From Pseudomonas farsensis (lineage in GTDB: Bacteria; Pseudomonadota; Gammaproteobacteria; Pseudomonadales; Pseudomonadaceae): a stretch of DNA of 64,000 nucleotides. How positions within the stretch are numbered: the first letter of the stretch is position 1; each line of letters begins with the position of its first letter. The stretch spans positions 1 to 64,000 of the forward strand of contig NZ_JABWRF020000004.1 in assembly GCF_014268805.2 (NCBI RefSeq), given 5' to 3'. The position numbers and the translations under genes were made by a program. The notes beneath the pieces were generated by a model. That model saw nothing but the letters and a program-made list of their open reading frames with translations. It did no database searches and was not told where the DNA came from. Below, in pieces: positions 1 to 7,784 of the stretch.

Positions 1-19
1 CCAGCCTGCGATGAGGCCA
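1..19. repeat. REP half-element at window edge
   Basis: The first bases contain CCAGCCTGCGATGAGG, the same core found in the long inverted repeats near 20.4, 31.2, 45.7 and 56.6 kb. The partner arm would lie outside the window. The remaining bases up to the pdxJ stop show no other feature. Confidence 0.6.
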
Positions 20-96
20 GCACAGGCTTGCGCGAAACAGTGCCCAACCGGGCGTAGGGGCGAGCTGGCTCGGAGTGCCGAACCAGCACGAGGTGA

Positions 97-837
97 TCAG
101 CGCGAAGCGGCGATGATCAGGGCTTTCATTTCGGCGACTGCCGCCTTGAAGCCGACAAACAAGGCATGCGCCACCAAGGCGTGGCCGATGTTCAGCTCAT
201 TGATGCCTTTGATTGCCGCCACCGCCTCGACGTTGTGGTAGTGCAGGCCATGGCCGGCGTTCACGATCAGGCCCTGGCCGACGCCAAAGGCGACGCCATC
301 CTTGATGCGCTGCAGCTCTTCTGCCACCTCGGCTGGCGTTTCGGCATCCGCGTAACGCCCGGTGTGCAGCTCGATAGCCGGCGCACCCACGCGGCGCGAG
401 GCTTCGATCTGGCGCTCGTCAGCATCGATGAACAGCGACACTTCGGCGCCGGTGCGCGCCAGACGCTCGACGGCAGCCTTGATACGCGCCTCTTGGCCAG
501 CCACGTCCAGGCCACCTTCGGTGGTCAGCTCCTGGCGGGTTTCCGGCACCAGGCAGATGTGCGCAGGGCGGACCTTTTCGGCGAAGGCCATCATCTCTTC
601 GGTGACGCCCATCTCGAAGTTCATGCGCGTTTGCAACACGTCCTTGAGCAGCAGTACATCACGTTCCTGAATATGCCGGCGGTCTTCACGCAGGTGCACG
701 GTAATGCCGTCGGCGCCCGCCTCTTCGGCGTCCAGCGCAGCCTTGACCGGATCAGGGTAACGCGTGCCGCGTGCCTGGCGCAGGGTGGCCACGTGGTCGA
801 TGTTGACGCCAAGAAGCATGCGGTTGCTGTGAGTCAC
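97..837 (-). CDS. pdxJ: Pyridoxine 5'-phosphate synthase PdxJ
   Basis: PdxJ condenses 1-deoxy-D-xylulose 5-phosphate with 3-amino-2-oxopropyl phosphate to form pyridoxine 5'-phosphate, the last ring-closing step of de novo vitamin B6 synthesis in the cytoplasm. The 246-residue TIM-barrel protein shows the family signatures: GVNIDHVATLRQARG near the N-terminus, VHLREDRRHI (His48), NFEMG (Glu75) and the phosphate-loop region NAGHGLHYHN near the C-terminus. I chose the GTG at 837 because an AGGAG lies just upstream and family members begin at THSNRMLLG; a longer reading to 864 adds nine residues without support. It follows recO on the same strand, 43 bp downstream, the usual gamma-proteobacterial order. 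Confidence 0.97.
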   Translation of the reverse strand: MTHSNRMLLGVNIDHVATLRQARGTRYPDPVKAALDAEEAGADGITVHLREDRRHIQERDVLLLKDVLQTRMNFEMGVTEEMMAFAEKVRPAHICLVPETRQELTTEGGLDVAGQEARIKAAVERLARTGAEVSLFIDADERQIEASRRVGAPAIELHTGRYADAETPAEVAEELQRIKDGVAFGVGQGLIVNAGHGLHYHNVEAVAAIKGINELNIGHALVAHALFVGFKAAVAEMKALIIAASR

Positions 838-880
838 GAAAGGCTCTCCTGATAGTTGAGCCACACAGCATACGTCGTGA

Positions 881-1564
881 TCAGCGCTTGCGAAACAGTT
901 CCCGGCTGACCAGCGGCTTGGGCCCCAGGTGCACCGCCAGCGCCTGGCGCATCAGGCGCTTGGCCGCAAGCAATGCACCGGGGGCGGCCCAGTCCGCGTC
1001 AGCCAATGCCAGCAGCTCGGTGCCCTTGAACAACCCGGGCTGAAACAGCTCGACCCGCTCAAGCCCGGCATCGACCAGCAACCGGTACAGGCCATCGGCA
1101 ACCACCGGGGCATCATTGACGTCATGGTGCAGGGCAAAGGCGTAGCCCAACTCGTCCAGCAGCCGCCATTCGAACGCACGCAGCAGCGGCTCCAACGGGC
1201 GACCGGCAGCCAGGGCCTGCAAGGTCAGGGTGTAATGCTCGAACAGCGCCGGGTACGGCGCCTCCGCTGGCAGCAGGCGCATCAGCAACTCATTGAGGTA
1301 CAACCCGCTGAATAGTGCATCGCCATGCAGCCAGGCGGCGATACCGCTGCTGTCCATACGGCCGACGTTCTTCAGCTCCCCTCGCCCGCGCAGCTCAACC
1401 TCAAGCGGCACGAATGGGCGCACCAGGCTACCGCCCTTGCCCCGCGCCCGGCGCAGCACCGCCCGTACCCGCCCCTGGGGGGTGAGCAAGTCCACCAGCG
1501 CGCTGGTTTCCTTGTAGGCGCGGCTGTGCAACACGTAGGCCGGCTGGGGGGTGGGTTGGTCCAT
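881..1564 (-). CDS. recO: DNA repair protein RecO
   Basis: RecO binds SSB and RecR and helps load RecA onto single-stranded DNA in gap repair. The 227-residue protein has the expected length. It starts with the OB-fold region (AYVLHSRAYKETSALVDLL, residues about 9-27) and continues with the RecO helical domain (ALFSGLYLNELLMRLL) and a C-terminus ending VSRELFRKR, as in other Pseudomonas RecO. It is co-directional with pdxJ. Upstream one would usually find era and rnc in Pseudomonas; here the upstream neighbour is instead an unrelated DUF2878 gene separated by a REP inverted repeat, so the locus appears rearranged or was the insertion point of the fatty-acid operon. Confidence 0.96.
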   Translation of the reverse strand: MDQPTPQPAYVLHSRAYKETSALVDLLTPQGRVRAVLRRARGKGGSLVRPFVPLEVELRGRGELKNVGRMDSSGIAAWLHGDALFSGLYLNELLMRLLPAEAPYPALFEHYTLTLQALAAGRPLEPLLRAFEWRLLDELGYAFALHHDVNDAPVVADGLYRLLVDAGLERVELFQPGLFKGTELLALADADWAAPGALLAAKRLMRQALAVHLGPKPLVSRELFRKR

Positions 1565-1592
1565 GCGAAATCACTCGGGGCCAGAAAGAACT

Positions 1593-1664
1593 GTGGGAGC
1601 GGGCTTGCCCCGCGATTCGGCCAGCAGCCAGAGTGATGCTATCGCGGGGCAAGACCGCTCCCAC
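1593..1664. repeat. REP inverted repeat (GCGGGCTTGCCCCGCG class)
   Basis: Two 24-base arms at 1593-1616 and 1641-1664 are complementary with a single mismatch. They begin GTGGGAGCGGGCTTGCCCC. The element lies between recO and the DUF2878 gene and overlaps the last codons of the latter. It could form a hairpin that ends the upstream operon. Confidence 0.9.
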
Positions 1665-2154
1665 ATTCGCGACCAGACCCCACCTTCGCCAGCCAAGGCA
1701 ACCCCAGCGCCCACAAAGGCGCCAGCAGCAAGCCGGTGCCCATCGCCCCCAGCGGCAACTCAACCCCTGCCAGGCGCGCGCCGGCCAGGTAGGCCAATGG
1801 CCCACCCACCAACCCCGCCAGCGCGCCGCACCACGGCACGCGGCCGGCCCAGGCCAGGCTGTGGCGCATGCCGCAGGCAAGCACCAGCCACATCAATGCC
1901 AGCCACAGCGGCAGCGGCCAGGCCTCGAATACGAACACCCCCAGCAGCCCGAGCAGGCTATCGGCAATACACCCCAGCAACGCCACGCGTAGCAGCGCCC
2001 ACACCTCTTCGCGGGGGGTCGGGCACAGCCACAGGTGCAGTGCCAGGCCGACAGGAATCACCAGCAACCAGGCCGGTGTACGCGCCCCGAGCACGCAGGC
2101 CCACCAGCCGGCTTGCAGCCACAGCGCATTGCCGACCAGCCATGCCCGGCCCAC
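1639..2154 (-). CDS. DUF2878 family integral membrane protein
   Basis: This is a 171-residue, very hydrophobic protein with about five predicted membrane segments (for example LLVIPVGLALHLWLCP and LWLALMWLVLACGM). I recognise it as the DUF2878 family, which often ends operons of DUF1365, Cfa-like methyltransferase, SDR and NTF2-like genes. Its molecular function is unknown. I took the GTG at 2154, two bases after the methyltransferase stop; a reading from 2202 would overlap that gene. The final residues (about GRECGSGLAPR) are encoded by the REP inverted repeat, so the natural C-terminus may have been extended or replaced by the repeat. The start is less sure than the identity. Confidence 0.75.
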   Translation of the reverse strand: MGRAWLVGNALWLQAGWWACVLGARTPAWLLVIPVGLALHLWLCPTPREEVWALLRVALLGCIADSLLGLLGVFVFEAWPLPLWLALMWLVLACGMRHSLAWAGRVPWCGALAGLVGGPLAYLAGARLAGVELPLGAMGTGLLLAPLWALGLPWLAKVGSGRECGSGLAPR

Positions 2155-2156
2155 GC

Positions 2157-3416
2157 TTATGCACCCGGCAGCGCAGCGCGGCGAGCGTGTGGCGCGGCCC
2201 ACAGTAACTGCGCAACGCCGATGGCACGCTCTTCAAAACCGCCCTGGCAATAACACAGGTAGAACTCCCACAGCCGCTGGAAGCTGTCGTCGTAGCCAAG
2301 CTCGGTCAGCGCCGTGCGCGCCGTGCGCAGGTTGTCGCGCCAATGGCGCAGGGTGCGCGCGTAGTCCTGGCCGAAGTCTTCCAGGTGCACCAGGTTCAGC
2401 TCGGTCTGGCGGCTGGCGGTGTCCAGCAGCACGCTCAGCGAGGGTAGGGCGCCGCCTGGGAAGATGTAGCGCTGGATGAAGTCCACCGAGCGACGCGCCT
2501 GGGCATAGCGCTGATCGCGGATGGTGATGGCCTGGATCAGCATCAGCCCGTCAGCCTTGAGCAACGCCGCACATTGGCGGAAGTAGGTGGGCAGGTAGCG
2601 GTGGCCAACGGCCTCGATCATCTCGATCGACACCAGCTTGTCGAAGCGCCCCTGCAAATTGCGGTAGTCCTCGCACAGCACGGTGATGCGCTGCTCAAGG
2701 CCCAGCGCCTTGACCCGCGCCAAGGTGTGCGTGTACTGCGCCTGCGAAAGCGTCGTGGTGGTCACCCGGCAGCCGAATTGGCTGGCGGCATGGATGGCCA
2801 GGCTGCCCCAGCCGGTGCCGATTTCTATCAGGTGGTCCTCGGGCTTGAGTTCAAGCTTTTCGCAGATGCGCTGCAGCTTGTTCAGTTGCGCGTGTTCAAG
2901 GCTTTGCTCGGCGCTTTCGAACTGCGCTGCCGAGTACATCATGGTCGGGTCGAGCAGGCGCTCGAACAGCGCGTTGCCCAGGTCGTAATGGGCAAGGATA
3001 TTGCGCCGCGAGCCACGCTGGCTGTTGCGGTTGAACCCGTGCAGCAGGCGCAGCGCCGGGCGCCCCAGGCGGGCCAGGCCGCCTTCCATGGCATCGAGCA
3101 CATCGAGGTTGGCGACGAACAGCCGGGTCACCGCGCCCAGGTCCGGGCTGTGCCAGTAGCCGTGGATATACGCCTCGCCGGCCCCGATGGAGCCGTTGCT
3201 GGCCACCAGCCCCCACAGCGCGTCGTCCAGCACCTGCACCTCGGCTTGCAGTGGGCTTGCGGCGTCGCCGAAGCTCAGGGTTTCGCCCTGGCAAAGCAGG
3301 CGCAGGTGGCCATGGCGCAAGCGTTTGAGCTGAGCGATGACGGCGCTTCGGCCCAGCCCGCCGAGCAACGGGCTCAGGCCTGCCGACTTGCTAACGCTCA
3401 GGGTGTTGTTGGGCAT
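2157..3416 (-). CDS. Cyclopropane-fatty-acyl-phospholipid synthase family methyltransferase
   Basis: This SAM-dependent enzyme acts on the double bond of acyl chains in membrane phospholipids, adding a methylene or methyl group. The 419-residue protein has a short N-terminal domain, then HYDLGN (143-148), the SAM motif EIGTGWG (198-204), and the family motifs CEDYRN and SIEMIEAVG. I chose the ATG at 3416 (MPNNTLS); upstream reading is only the other frame of the DUF1365 gene, whose end overlaps by 26 bp. Its operon partners differ from those of housekeeping cfa. They match the setting of the CfaA/UfaM-type methyltransferases linked to singlet-oxygen or light responses and furan fatty acids, so product identity is open. 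Confidence 0.9.
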   Translation of the reverse strand: MPNNTLSVSKSAGLSPLLGGLGRSAVIAQLKRLRHGHLRLLCQGETLSFGDAASPLQAEVQVLDDALWGLVASNGSIGAGEAYIHGYWHSPDLGAVTRLFVANLDVLDAMEGGLARLGRPALRLLHGFNRNSQRGSRRNILAHYDLGNALFERLLDPTMMYSAAQFESAEQSLEHAQLNKLQRICEKLELKPEDHLIEIGTGWGSLAIHAASQFGCRVTTTTLSQAQYTHTLARVKALGLEQRITVLCEDYRNLQGRFDKLVSIEMIEAVGHRYLPTYFRQCAALLKADGLMLIQAITIRDQRYAQARRSVDFIQRYIFPGGALPSLSVLLDTASRQTELNLVHLEDFGQDYARTLRHWRDNLRTARTALTELGYDDSFQRLWEFYLCYCQGGFEERAIGVAQLLWAAPHARRAALPGA

Positions 3417-4203
3417 TGTCGAGTTCCTCGTTTGCGGGGTGGCCCAGCGCCAGGTTGCCCTGGGTCGGGGTGTGGTCGTGCACGGGAGTGCGTTTGAGCA
3501 GCAGGCGCAGGGCCTGCCAGTAAATGGCCGAAACGGTGCGCAGGCTGGCCCAGGGAAATGCCAGCACATGCCTGTGTAGTGCCGTGCGGTCCAGCGGCTG
3601 GCGTTGCAGTGCCAGGTCGGCCTGGAACACCTTCGCGCCGTCGCGCCAGTTCTGCATCTGGATGCGCACGTGCGGCCCTTCGAGGGCGAAGCGCAGGCGG
3701 TACTGCATGTCCACAGGCAGAAACGGCGAAACGTGGAACGCCTTGGCCATGGCGAACGGCTGGTCCAGGTTGCCCTGCACCGGCAGCACATAGTGAAAAC
3801 GCTCGCGCCACGGCGTGTTGCGCACCTCCAGCAGAATCGCCGAAAGCTGGCCGTGCAGGTCGTGGCAGAAGTAGAAGCTCACCGGGTTGAACGACAAGCC
3901 CCAACAGCGCGGCTGGGTCAGCAGGTGCACGGCGCCTTCGCAGGCTTGCCCGGTGGCCTCGGCCACCAGTTGCCGCGCGGCGTCGGCCAGGCTTGTGCCG
4001 CTGCCAGTCAGGGCTGGCAGGTAGTCGCGTTCACGCAGGCTCATCGGCGCCCAGCGCGAGCGCCCCAGCCAGCGTGACAGGCGCAACAGCGCCGGCCACT
4101 CGTCCAGGTGCAGGTACAGCATGGCGGTGCGGTAACGGAAGGCGTGGGGGCGTGGTGTCAGGCGTTGATGGCTGACCCAGCCGTGGCACAGGCTGCTGTT
4201 CAC
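3391..4203 (-). CDS. DUF1365 domain-containing protein
   Basis: This 270-residue protein belongs to DUF1365. Recognisable are the opening CHGWVSHQRLTPRPHAFRYR and the central NPVSFYFCHD with a following VRNTPWRERFHYV. The biochemical function is not established; the family almost always sits between an FAD-dependent oxidoreductase and a Cfa-like methyltransferase, as here, suggesting a role in modified fatty-acid formation. Its start overlaps the oxidoreductase stop (ATGA, 4200-4203) and its end overlaps the methyltransferase start by 26 bp, so translational coupling is likely. Confidence 0.88.
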   Translation of the reverse strand: MNSSLCHGWVSHQRLTPRPHAFRYRTAMLYLHLDEWPALLRLSRWLGRSRWAPMSLRERDYLPALTGSGTSLADAARQLVAEATGQACEGAVHLLTQPRCWGLSFNPVSFYFCHDLHGQLSAILLEVRNTPWRERFHYVLPVQGNLDQPFAMAKAFHVSPFLPVDMQYRLRFALEGPHVRIQMQNWRDGAKVFQADLALQRQPLDRTALHRHVLAFPWASLRTVSAIYWQALRLLLKRTPVHDHTPTQGNLALGHPANEELDNAQQHPER

Positions 4204-5447
4204 AGCTGTTCCCCAAAATGCTCGGCCACTTGCAGGGCACTAAGCACGCCGTCTTCATGGAAACCATTGCCCCAGTAAGCGCCGCAGTAGTAGCTGTGTT
4301 GCTGGCCTTGCAACTCGGCGTGGCGGGCCTGGGCGGCGAGGGCCGGCAAGCTGTACTGGGGGTGTGCGTATTCGAAGCGGGCGAGGATTTGCGCCGGGTC
4401 TATCTGCGCGGTCTGGTTGAGGCTGACGCAGAAGGTCACCGGCGCCTCGATGCCTTGCAGGATGTTCATGTTGTAGGTCAGCGCGGCGGGTGCTTCATCG
4501 CTGCCGCCCAGGCGGTAGTTCCAGCTGGCCCAGGCCTTGCGCCGCTTTGGCAGCAAGCGTGTATCGGTGTGTAGCACCACATCGTTGGCGGCGTACTGCA
4601 GTGCGCCGAGCACCCCACGCTCCTGGGCGCTGGGCGCCTCCAGCAAAGCCAGCGCCTGGTCGCTGTGGCAGGCGAACACCACGCTGTCGAAACGTTCGCT
4701 GCCTGCGGCGCTGTCGAGGGTGACGCCGCCTTCATCACGGCTTACTCGGCGCACCGGGCATGACAGGCGGATGCGCTCTGCAAAAGGCTTGCACAGCGGC
4801 TCGATGTAGCTGCTCGAACCGCCCTCGATCACCCGCCATTGCGGGCGTTGGTTGACCGACAACAAGCCGTGGTTACGGCAGAACCGCACGAAGAACTGCA
4901 ATGGGAAACCGAGCATGCCGAGCGGCGCCATGGACCAGATCGCCGCGCCCATGGGCAGGATGTAGTGGTCGATGAAGCGCTTGCCGTAACCCTGCGCCAG
5001 CAGGTAGCTGCCAAGGGTTGCGTCAGGGCTGATGCGTTGGTTGTCGAGGTCTTCGATCACCTGGCGGTTGAAACGCAGGATGTCGCGCAGCATGCCCCAG
5101 AACGCCGGGCTGAGCAGGTTGCTGCGCTGGGCGAACAGGGTGTCGAGGTTGTGGCCGTTGTATTCCAGGCCGCTGCGCGGGTCGTGCACCGAAAAGCTCA
5201 TTTCGGTTGGTCGCGTAGGCACCTTGAGCTGGTCGAGCAGGCGAATGAAGTTCGGGTAGGTCCAGTCGTTGTAGACGATGAAACCGGTGTCGACCGCATA
5301 GGCCTGGCCGCGCACCTGCACCTTGACGGTGTGGGTGTGGCCGCCGATGCGCGCGTCGGCCTCGAACACAGTGACTTCATGCTTACGTGACAGCAGGTGA
5401 GCGCAGGTCAGGCCGGCGATGCCGCTGCCGATAATGGCGATACGCAT
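4200..5447 (-). CDS. NAD(P)/FAD-dependent oxidoreductase (amine-oxidase-like)
   Basis: This 415-residue flavoprotein has the N-terminal dinucleotide-binding motif GSGIAG (residues 7-12), followed by FEADARIGGHTHT, typical of the amine oxidase/phytoene desaturase superfamily. Within DUF1365/Cfa operons such proteins are thought to oxidise or desaturate acyl chains. The second FAD-contact region is seen around GGSSSYIEPL and VVFACHSDQAL. It follows the SDR gene by three bases and overlaps the DUF1365 gene by four, so it is within one polycistronic unit. Substrate cannot be read from the sequence. Confidence 0.9.
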   Translation of the reverse strand: MRIAIIGSGIAGLTCAHLLSRKHEVTVFEADARIGGHTHTVKVQVRGQAYAVDTGFIVYNDWTYPNFIRLLDQLKVPTRPTEMSFSVHDPRSGLEYNGHNLDTLFAQRSNLLSPAFWGMLRDILRFNRQVIEDLDNQRISPDATLGSYLLAQGYGKRFIDHYILPMGAAIWSMAPLGMLGFPLQFFVRFCRNHGLLSVNQRPQWRVIEGGSSSYIEPLCKPFAERIRLSCPVRRVSRDEGGVTLDSAAGSERFDSVVFACHSDQALALLEAPSAQERGVLGALQYAANDVVLHTDTRLLPKRRKAWASWNYRLGGSDEAPAALTYNMNILQGIEAPVTFCVSLNQTAQIDPAQILARFEYAHPQYSLPALAAQARHAELQGQQHSYYCGAYWGNGFHEDGVLSALQVAEHFGEQL

Positions 5448-5450
5448 GGT

Positions 5451-6203
5451 TTATTCCTGGGAATTGCGGGCCAGACGCTGGCCCAGTTTCAGCCGCCAGC
5501 GCCCCGGCAGCGCGCCAAGCAGGCGCAATACCAAGGTGAACAGGGCCGGGAAGTTGATTTCCAGCGGTCGCCGCTGCAGGCGCGCGGCGATGTGCCGGGC
5601 GGCGCGCTCGGCGCTCCACAGTTGCGGCATGGCGAAGTCGTTGCGCTGTGTCAGTGGCGTATCGACGAAGCCTGGGTTGATCAGGGTGACGTCGATGCCC
5701 TCCTTGATCAGGTCGATGCGCAGCGACTCCAGCAGATAGCGCAGCGCCGCCTTGGACGCACCGTAGGCGCCGGCGCGTTGCAGCGCGAGCCAGGTCACCG
5801 AACTGCTGGTGACCGCCAAGTGCGGCCGCTGGCCTGCCCGCAACAGCGGCAGGGCGGCGGCGATGCAGTGGCTGGCGCCGAACAGGTTGGTGCGCAGCAC
5901 CCGCTCCAGCAGCGCGGTATCGAGCTGGCCGGGTTCGAAGTATTCGCAGGTGCCGGCATTGAGCACCACCAGGTCCAGCGCGCCCCATTGCTCTCGAATA
6001 TGCTCGGTGATGGCGGCGACTTGCTGCGGGTCATCGATATCGCCGACGGCCAGCAGCACCTGCTCCGGATAGCGTGCGGCCAGGTCCAGCAGCGGCTTGG
6101 CCCGGCGTGCGCTGAGTGCGACGTGATGGCCCTGTTCCAGCAGCAGGAGCGCCAGTGCCGCGCCGATACCGCTACTGGCGCCGGTCAGCCAGCAGCGGCT
6201 CAT
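5451..6203 (-). CDS. Short-chain dehydrogenase/reductase
   Basis: This 250-residue classical SDR has the cofactor motif TGASSGIG (7-14), the structural LNAGT (81-85), and the catalytic Tyr147-x3-Lys151 (YGASK). I chose the ATG at 6203 because it overlaps the stop of the preceding NTF2-like gene (ATGA) and puts the Rossmann motif at its usual distance from the N-terminus; the longer reading only translates the other frame of that gene. It probably supplies a redox step in the same lipid-modifying operon; substrate unknown. Confidence 0.9.
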   Translation of the reverse strand: MSRCWLTGASSGIGAALALLLLEQGHHVALSARRAKPLLDLAARYPEQVLLAVGDIDDPQQVAAITEHIREQWGALDLVVLNAGTCEYFEPGQLDTALLERVLRTNLFGASHCIAAALPLLRAGQRPHLAVTSSSVTWLALQRAGAYGASKAALRYLLESLRIDLIKEGIDVTLINPGFVDTPLTQRNDFAMPQLWSAERAARHIAARLQRRPLEINFPALFTLVLRLLGALPGRWRLKLGQRLARNSQE

Positions 6204-6622
6204 GCCAGCCTGCCTTTGAGCCAGCGAATGGCGCTGCCCATCACTGGCACATGCTCGTACAGCAAGGCGCCGGCGTCGTAGTAGTCCTGGTGAAAGTGCA
6301 CGCGCTCGCGCCACTGCAGGTGGCTGCAGCCTTGCACGCTGATCGCGCGTCCGCTGTTCAGCCGCGGGTGGCTAAACTGCAAGGTCCAGCGCAGGTAGCC
6401 GTGGCCGGGGGCGATTTCGTCAGCGCCTTCGAACTGGTAGCTGATATCGCGGGCGTTGGCGTAAAGCTCGGCGAAATATTGGTGCAGGGCAGGGAGGCCG
6501 CTGAGCCGGTGCAGTGGGTCGCGGAAGGTGATGTCGTTGCTGTATAGCTCGGCCAGCCGGTCGAGGTTATTCGCGTCGAGGGTGGCGAAGCGTTCGGCGA
6601 AGGTTTGCAGGTAGGTGGACAT
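6200..6622 (-). CDS. NTF2-like (SnoaL-type) protein
   Basis: This is a small 140-residue alpha/beta-barrel protein of the nuclear-transport-factor-2/SnoaL superfamily, with the family-like start FAERFATLDANNLDRLAELYSND cut here as FAERFATLDANNL and a C-terminal half with paired beta strands. Such proteins can be small isomerases or binding partners. It is the first gene of the six-gene operon, preceded by a promoter region with inverted repeats (6631-6708). No catalytic assignment is possible from sequence alone. Confidence 0.82.
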   Translation of the reverse strand: MSTYLQTFAERFATLDANNLDRLAELYSNDITFRDPLHRLSGLPALHQYFAELYANARDISYQFEGADEIAPGHGYLRWTLQFSHPRLNSGRAISVQGCSHLQWRERVHFHQDYYDAGALLYEHVPVMGSAIRWLKGRLA

Positions 6623-6630
6623 GCTTTAGG

Positions 6631-6708
6631 CCTGTACAACGCTTGATTGTTGTACAGGTATAGCGCACGGCTTACCGGAAAGCTATACAGGGGATGGTTT
6701 TTGTATAG
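6631..6708 (-). promoter_or_regulatory. Two inverted repeats (TGTACA/TGTATA type) upstream of lipid-modification operon
   Basis: CCTGTACAAC (6631-6640) and GTTGTACAGG (6649-6658) form a perfect 10-bp inverted repeat with an 8-base spacer. CTATACA (6683-6689) and TGTATAG (6702-6708) form a second one with a 12-base spacer. Both lie within 90 bp of the first start codon. TGTACA-like half-sites are characteristic of LitR/CarH, the B12-dependent light-sensing MerR regulators. No such regulator gene is in the window, so the assignment is inference. Confidence 0.6.
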
Positions 6709-6741
6709 ATTTTGATTCTGCCCGCTGCGCACGCGGTCAGG

Positions 6742-6858
6742 GTGTAGGAGCGGCCTTGTGTCGCGAAAGGGCTGCGCAGCAGCCCCGGTGATTGTGCGTG
6801 AGGGTGAGATCTTGGGGCTGCTACGCAGCCCTTTCGCGACACAAGGCCGCTCCTACAC
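6742..6858. repeat. REP long inverted repeat (TAGGAGCGGCCTTGTG class)
   Basis: The 45-base arms 6742-6786 and 6814-6858 are complementary with one mismatch. They begin GTGTAGGAGCGGCCTTGTG. The element lies between the divergent-facing promoter region of the lipid operon and the 3' end of the lactonase gene, where it may act as a terminator for the latter. Confidence 0.92.
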
Positions 6859-6874
6859 CGCGTCGCTGGGGGTT

Positions 6875-7768
6875 TCAGCCCCGTACCATCGGCTCCGGCA
6901 GCCCTTTGACACCAGGGTTCAATGCAAACACCCCGCCTGCCAATGGCTGATCCCGCAGATCCACCCCTTGAGGGCGAATCGAGGTCACAAACAGCGTATC
7001 GAGCTGCGGCCCACCAAACGCACACATGGTTGGCTTCTTCACCGGCAATTCCAGCGTCCGGTCCAGCTTCCCCTCGGGGGTAAAGCGCAGCACCTGGCCC
7101 GAGTCGATGGCGCAGATCCAGTAACAGCCCTCGGCATCCACTGCCGCCCCGTCCGGCCGGCCGGGGTGCGCGTTCATATCGACGAACACCCGGCGATTGT
7201 GCGGGGTGCCGCTGTCGATGTCATAGTCGAACGCCCAGATCAATTGCACGTTGGGGTGCGAGTCACTCAGGTACATGGTCCTGCCATCCGGGCTGAATGC
7301 CAGTCCATTGGGGACTGTAAGCCCGGTTAGTTGTGCCTGCAGCATTGGCACGGCGCCATCCAGGCCTTGCTCATGGCGATACATTGCACCTGCTTGCTCA
7401 CCCCCCATGCTGGTTTGCAGGGTGCCGGCCCAGAAACGCCCCTGCCGGTCGCAACGCCCGTCATTGAACCGCATACCCGGCAGGGCGTGTTCGACAGCGG
7501 CGCATTTTTCGGCGTGCAGGCGCCCGTCGGCTTGCGGCGTGAGCTTGAAAATTCCGCTTTGCTGGGCTCCCAGCCAGTGCCCCTCCGGGCTGCGCGCAAT
7601 GCAGCCGAGCATTTCATCGGCAGTCCAGTAGCTGAAATGACCGTCCAACTGCCAGCGATGCAGACGTCCGGCCGGGATGTCGACCCAGTACAGGGCGTTT
7701 TCCTGTGGCTGCCATACCGGGCTCTCGCCCGTGGCATTACGGGCATTGATGATCAGTTCGGCGTTCAT
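6875..7768 (-). CDS. SMP-30/gluconolactonase family aldarolactonase (UxuL-like)
   Basis: This is a 297-residue six-bladed propeller of the SMP-30 family. The metal and substrate ligands known from regucalcin are at equivalent places: Glu15 (TGESPVW), Asn102, Asn154 (PNGLAFSPDG) and Asp206 (RPDGAAVD). It lies 16 bp after uronate dehydrogenase. In plant-associated Pseudomonas the lactonase UxuL of this family hydrolyses galactaro- and glucaro-1,5-lactone made by that dehydrogenase, giving the aldarate, and this is the expected role here. I chose the ATG at 7768, preceded by a good AGGAGCA; longer readings run into the dehydrogenase gene. A general gluconolactonase role is the alternative. Confidence 0.85.
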   Translation of the reverse strand: MNAELIINARNATGESPVWQPQENALYWVDIPAGRLHRWQLDGHFSYWTADEMLGCIARSPEGHWLGAQQSGIFKLTPQADGRLHAEKCAAVEHALPGMRFNDGRCDRQGRFWAGTLQTSMGGEQAGAMYRHEQGLDGAVPMLQAQLTGLTVPNGLAFSPDGRTMYLSDSHPNVQLIWAFDYDIDSGTPHNRRVFVDMNAHPGRPDGAAVDAEGCYWICAIDSGQVLRFTPEGKLDRTLELPVKKPTMCAFGGPQLDTLFVTSIRPQGVDLRDQPLAGGVFALNPGVKGLPEPMVRG

Positions 7769-7784
7769 CGGGTGCTCCTTGTGG

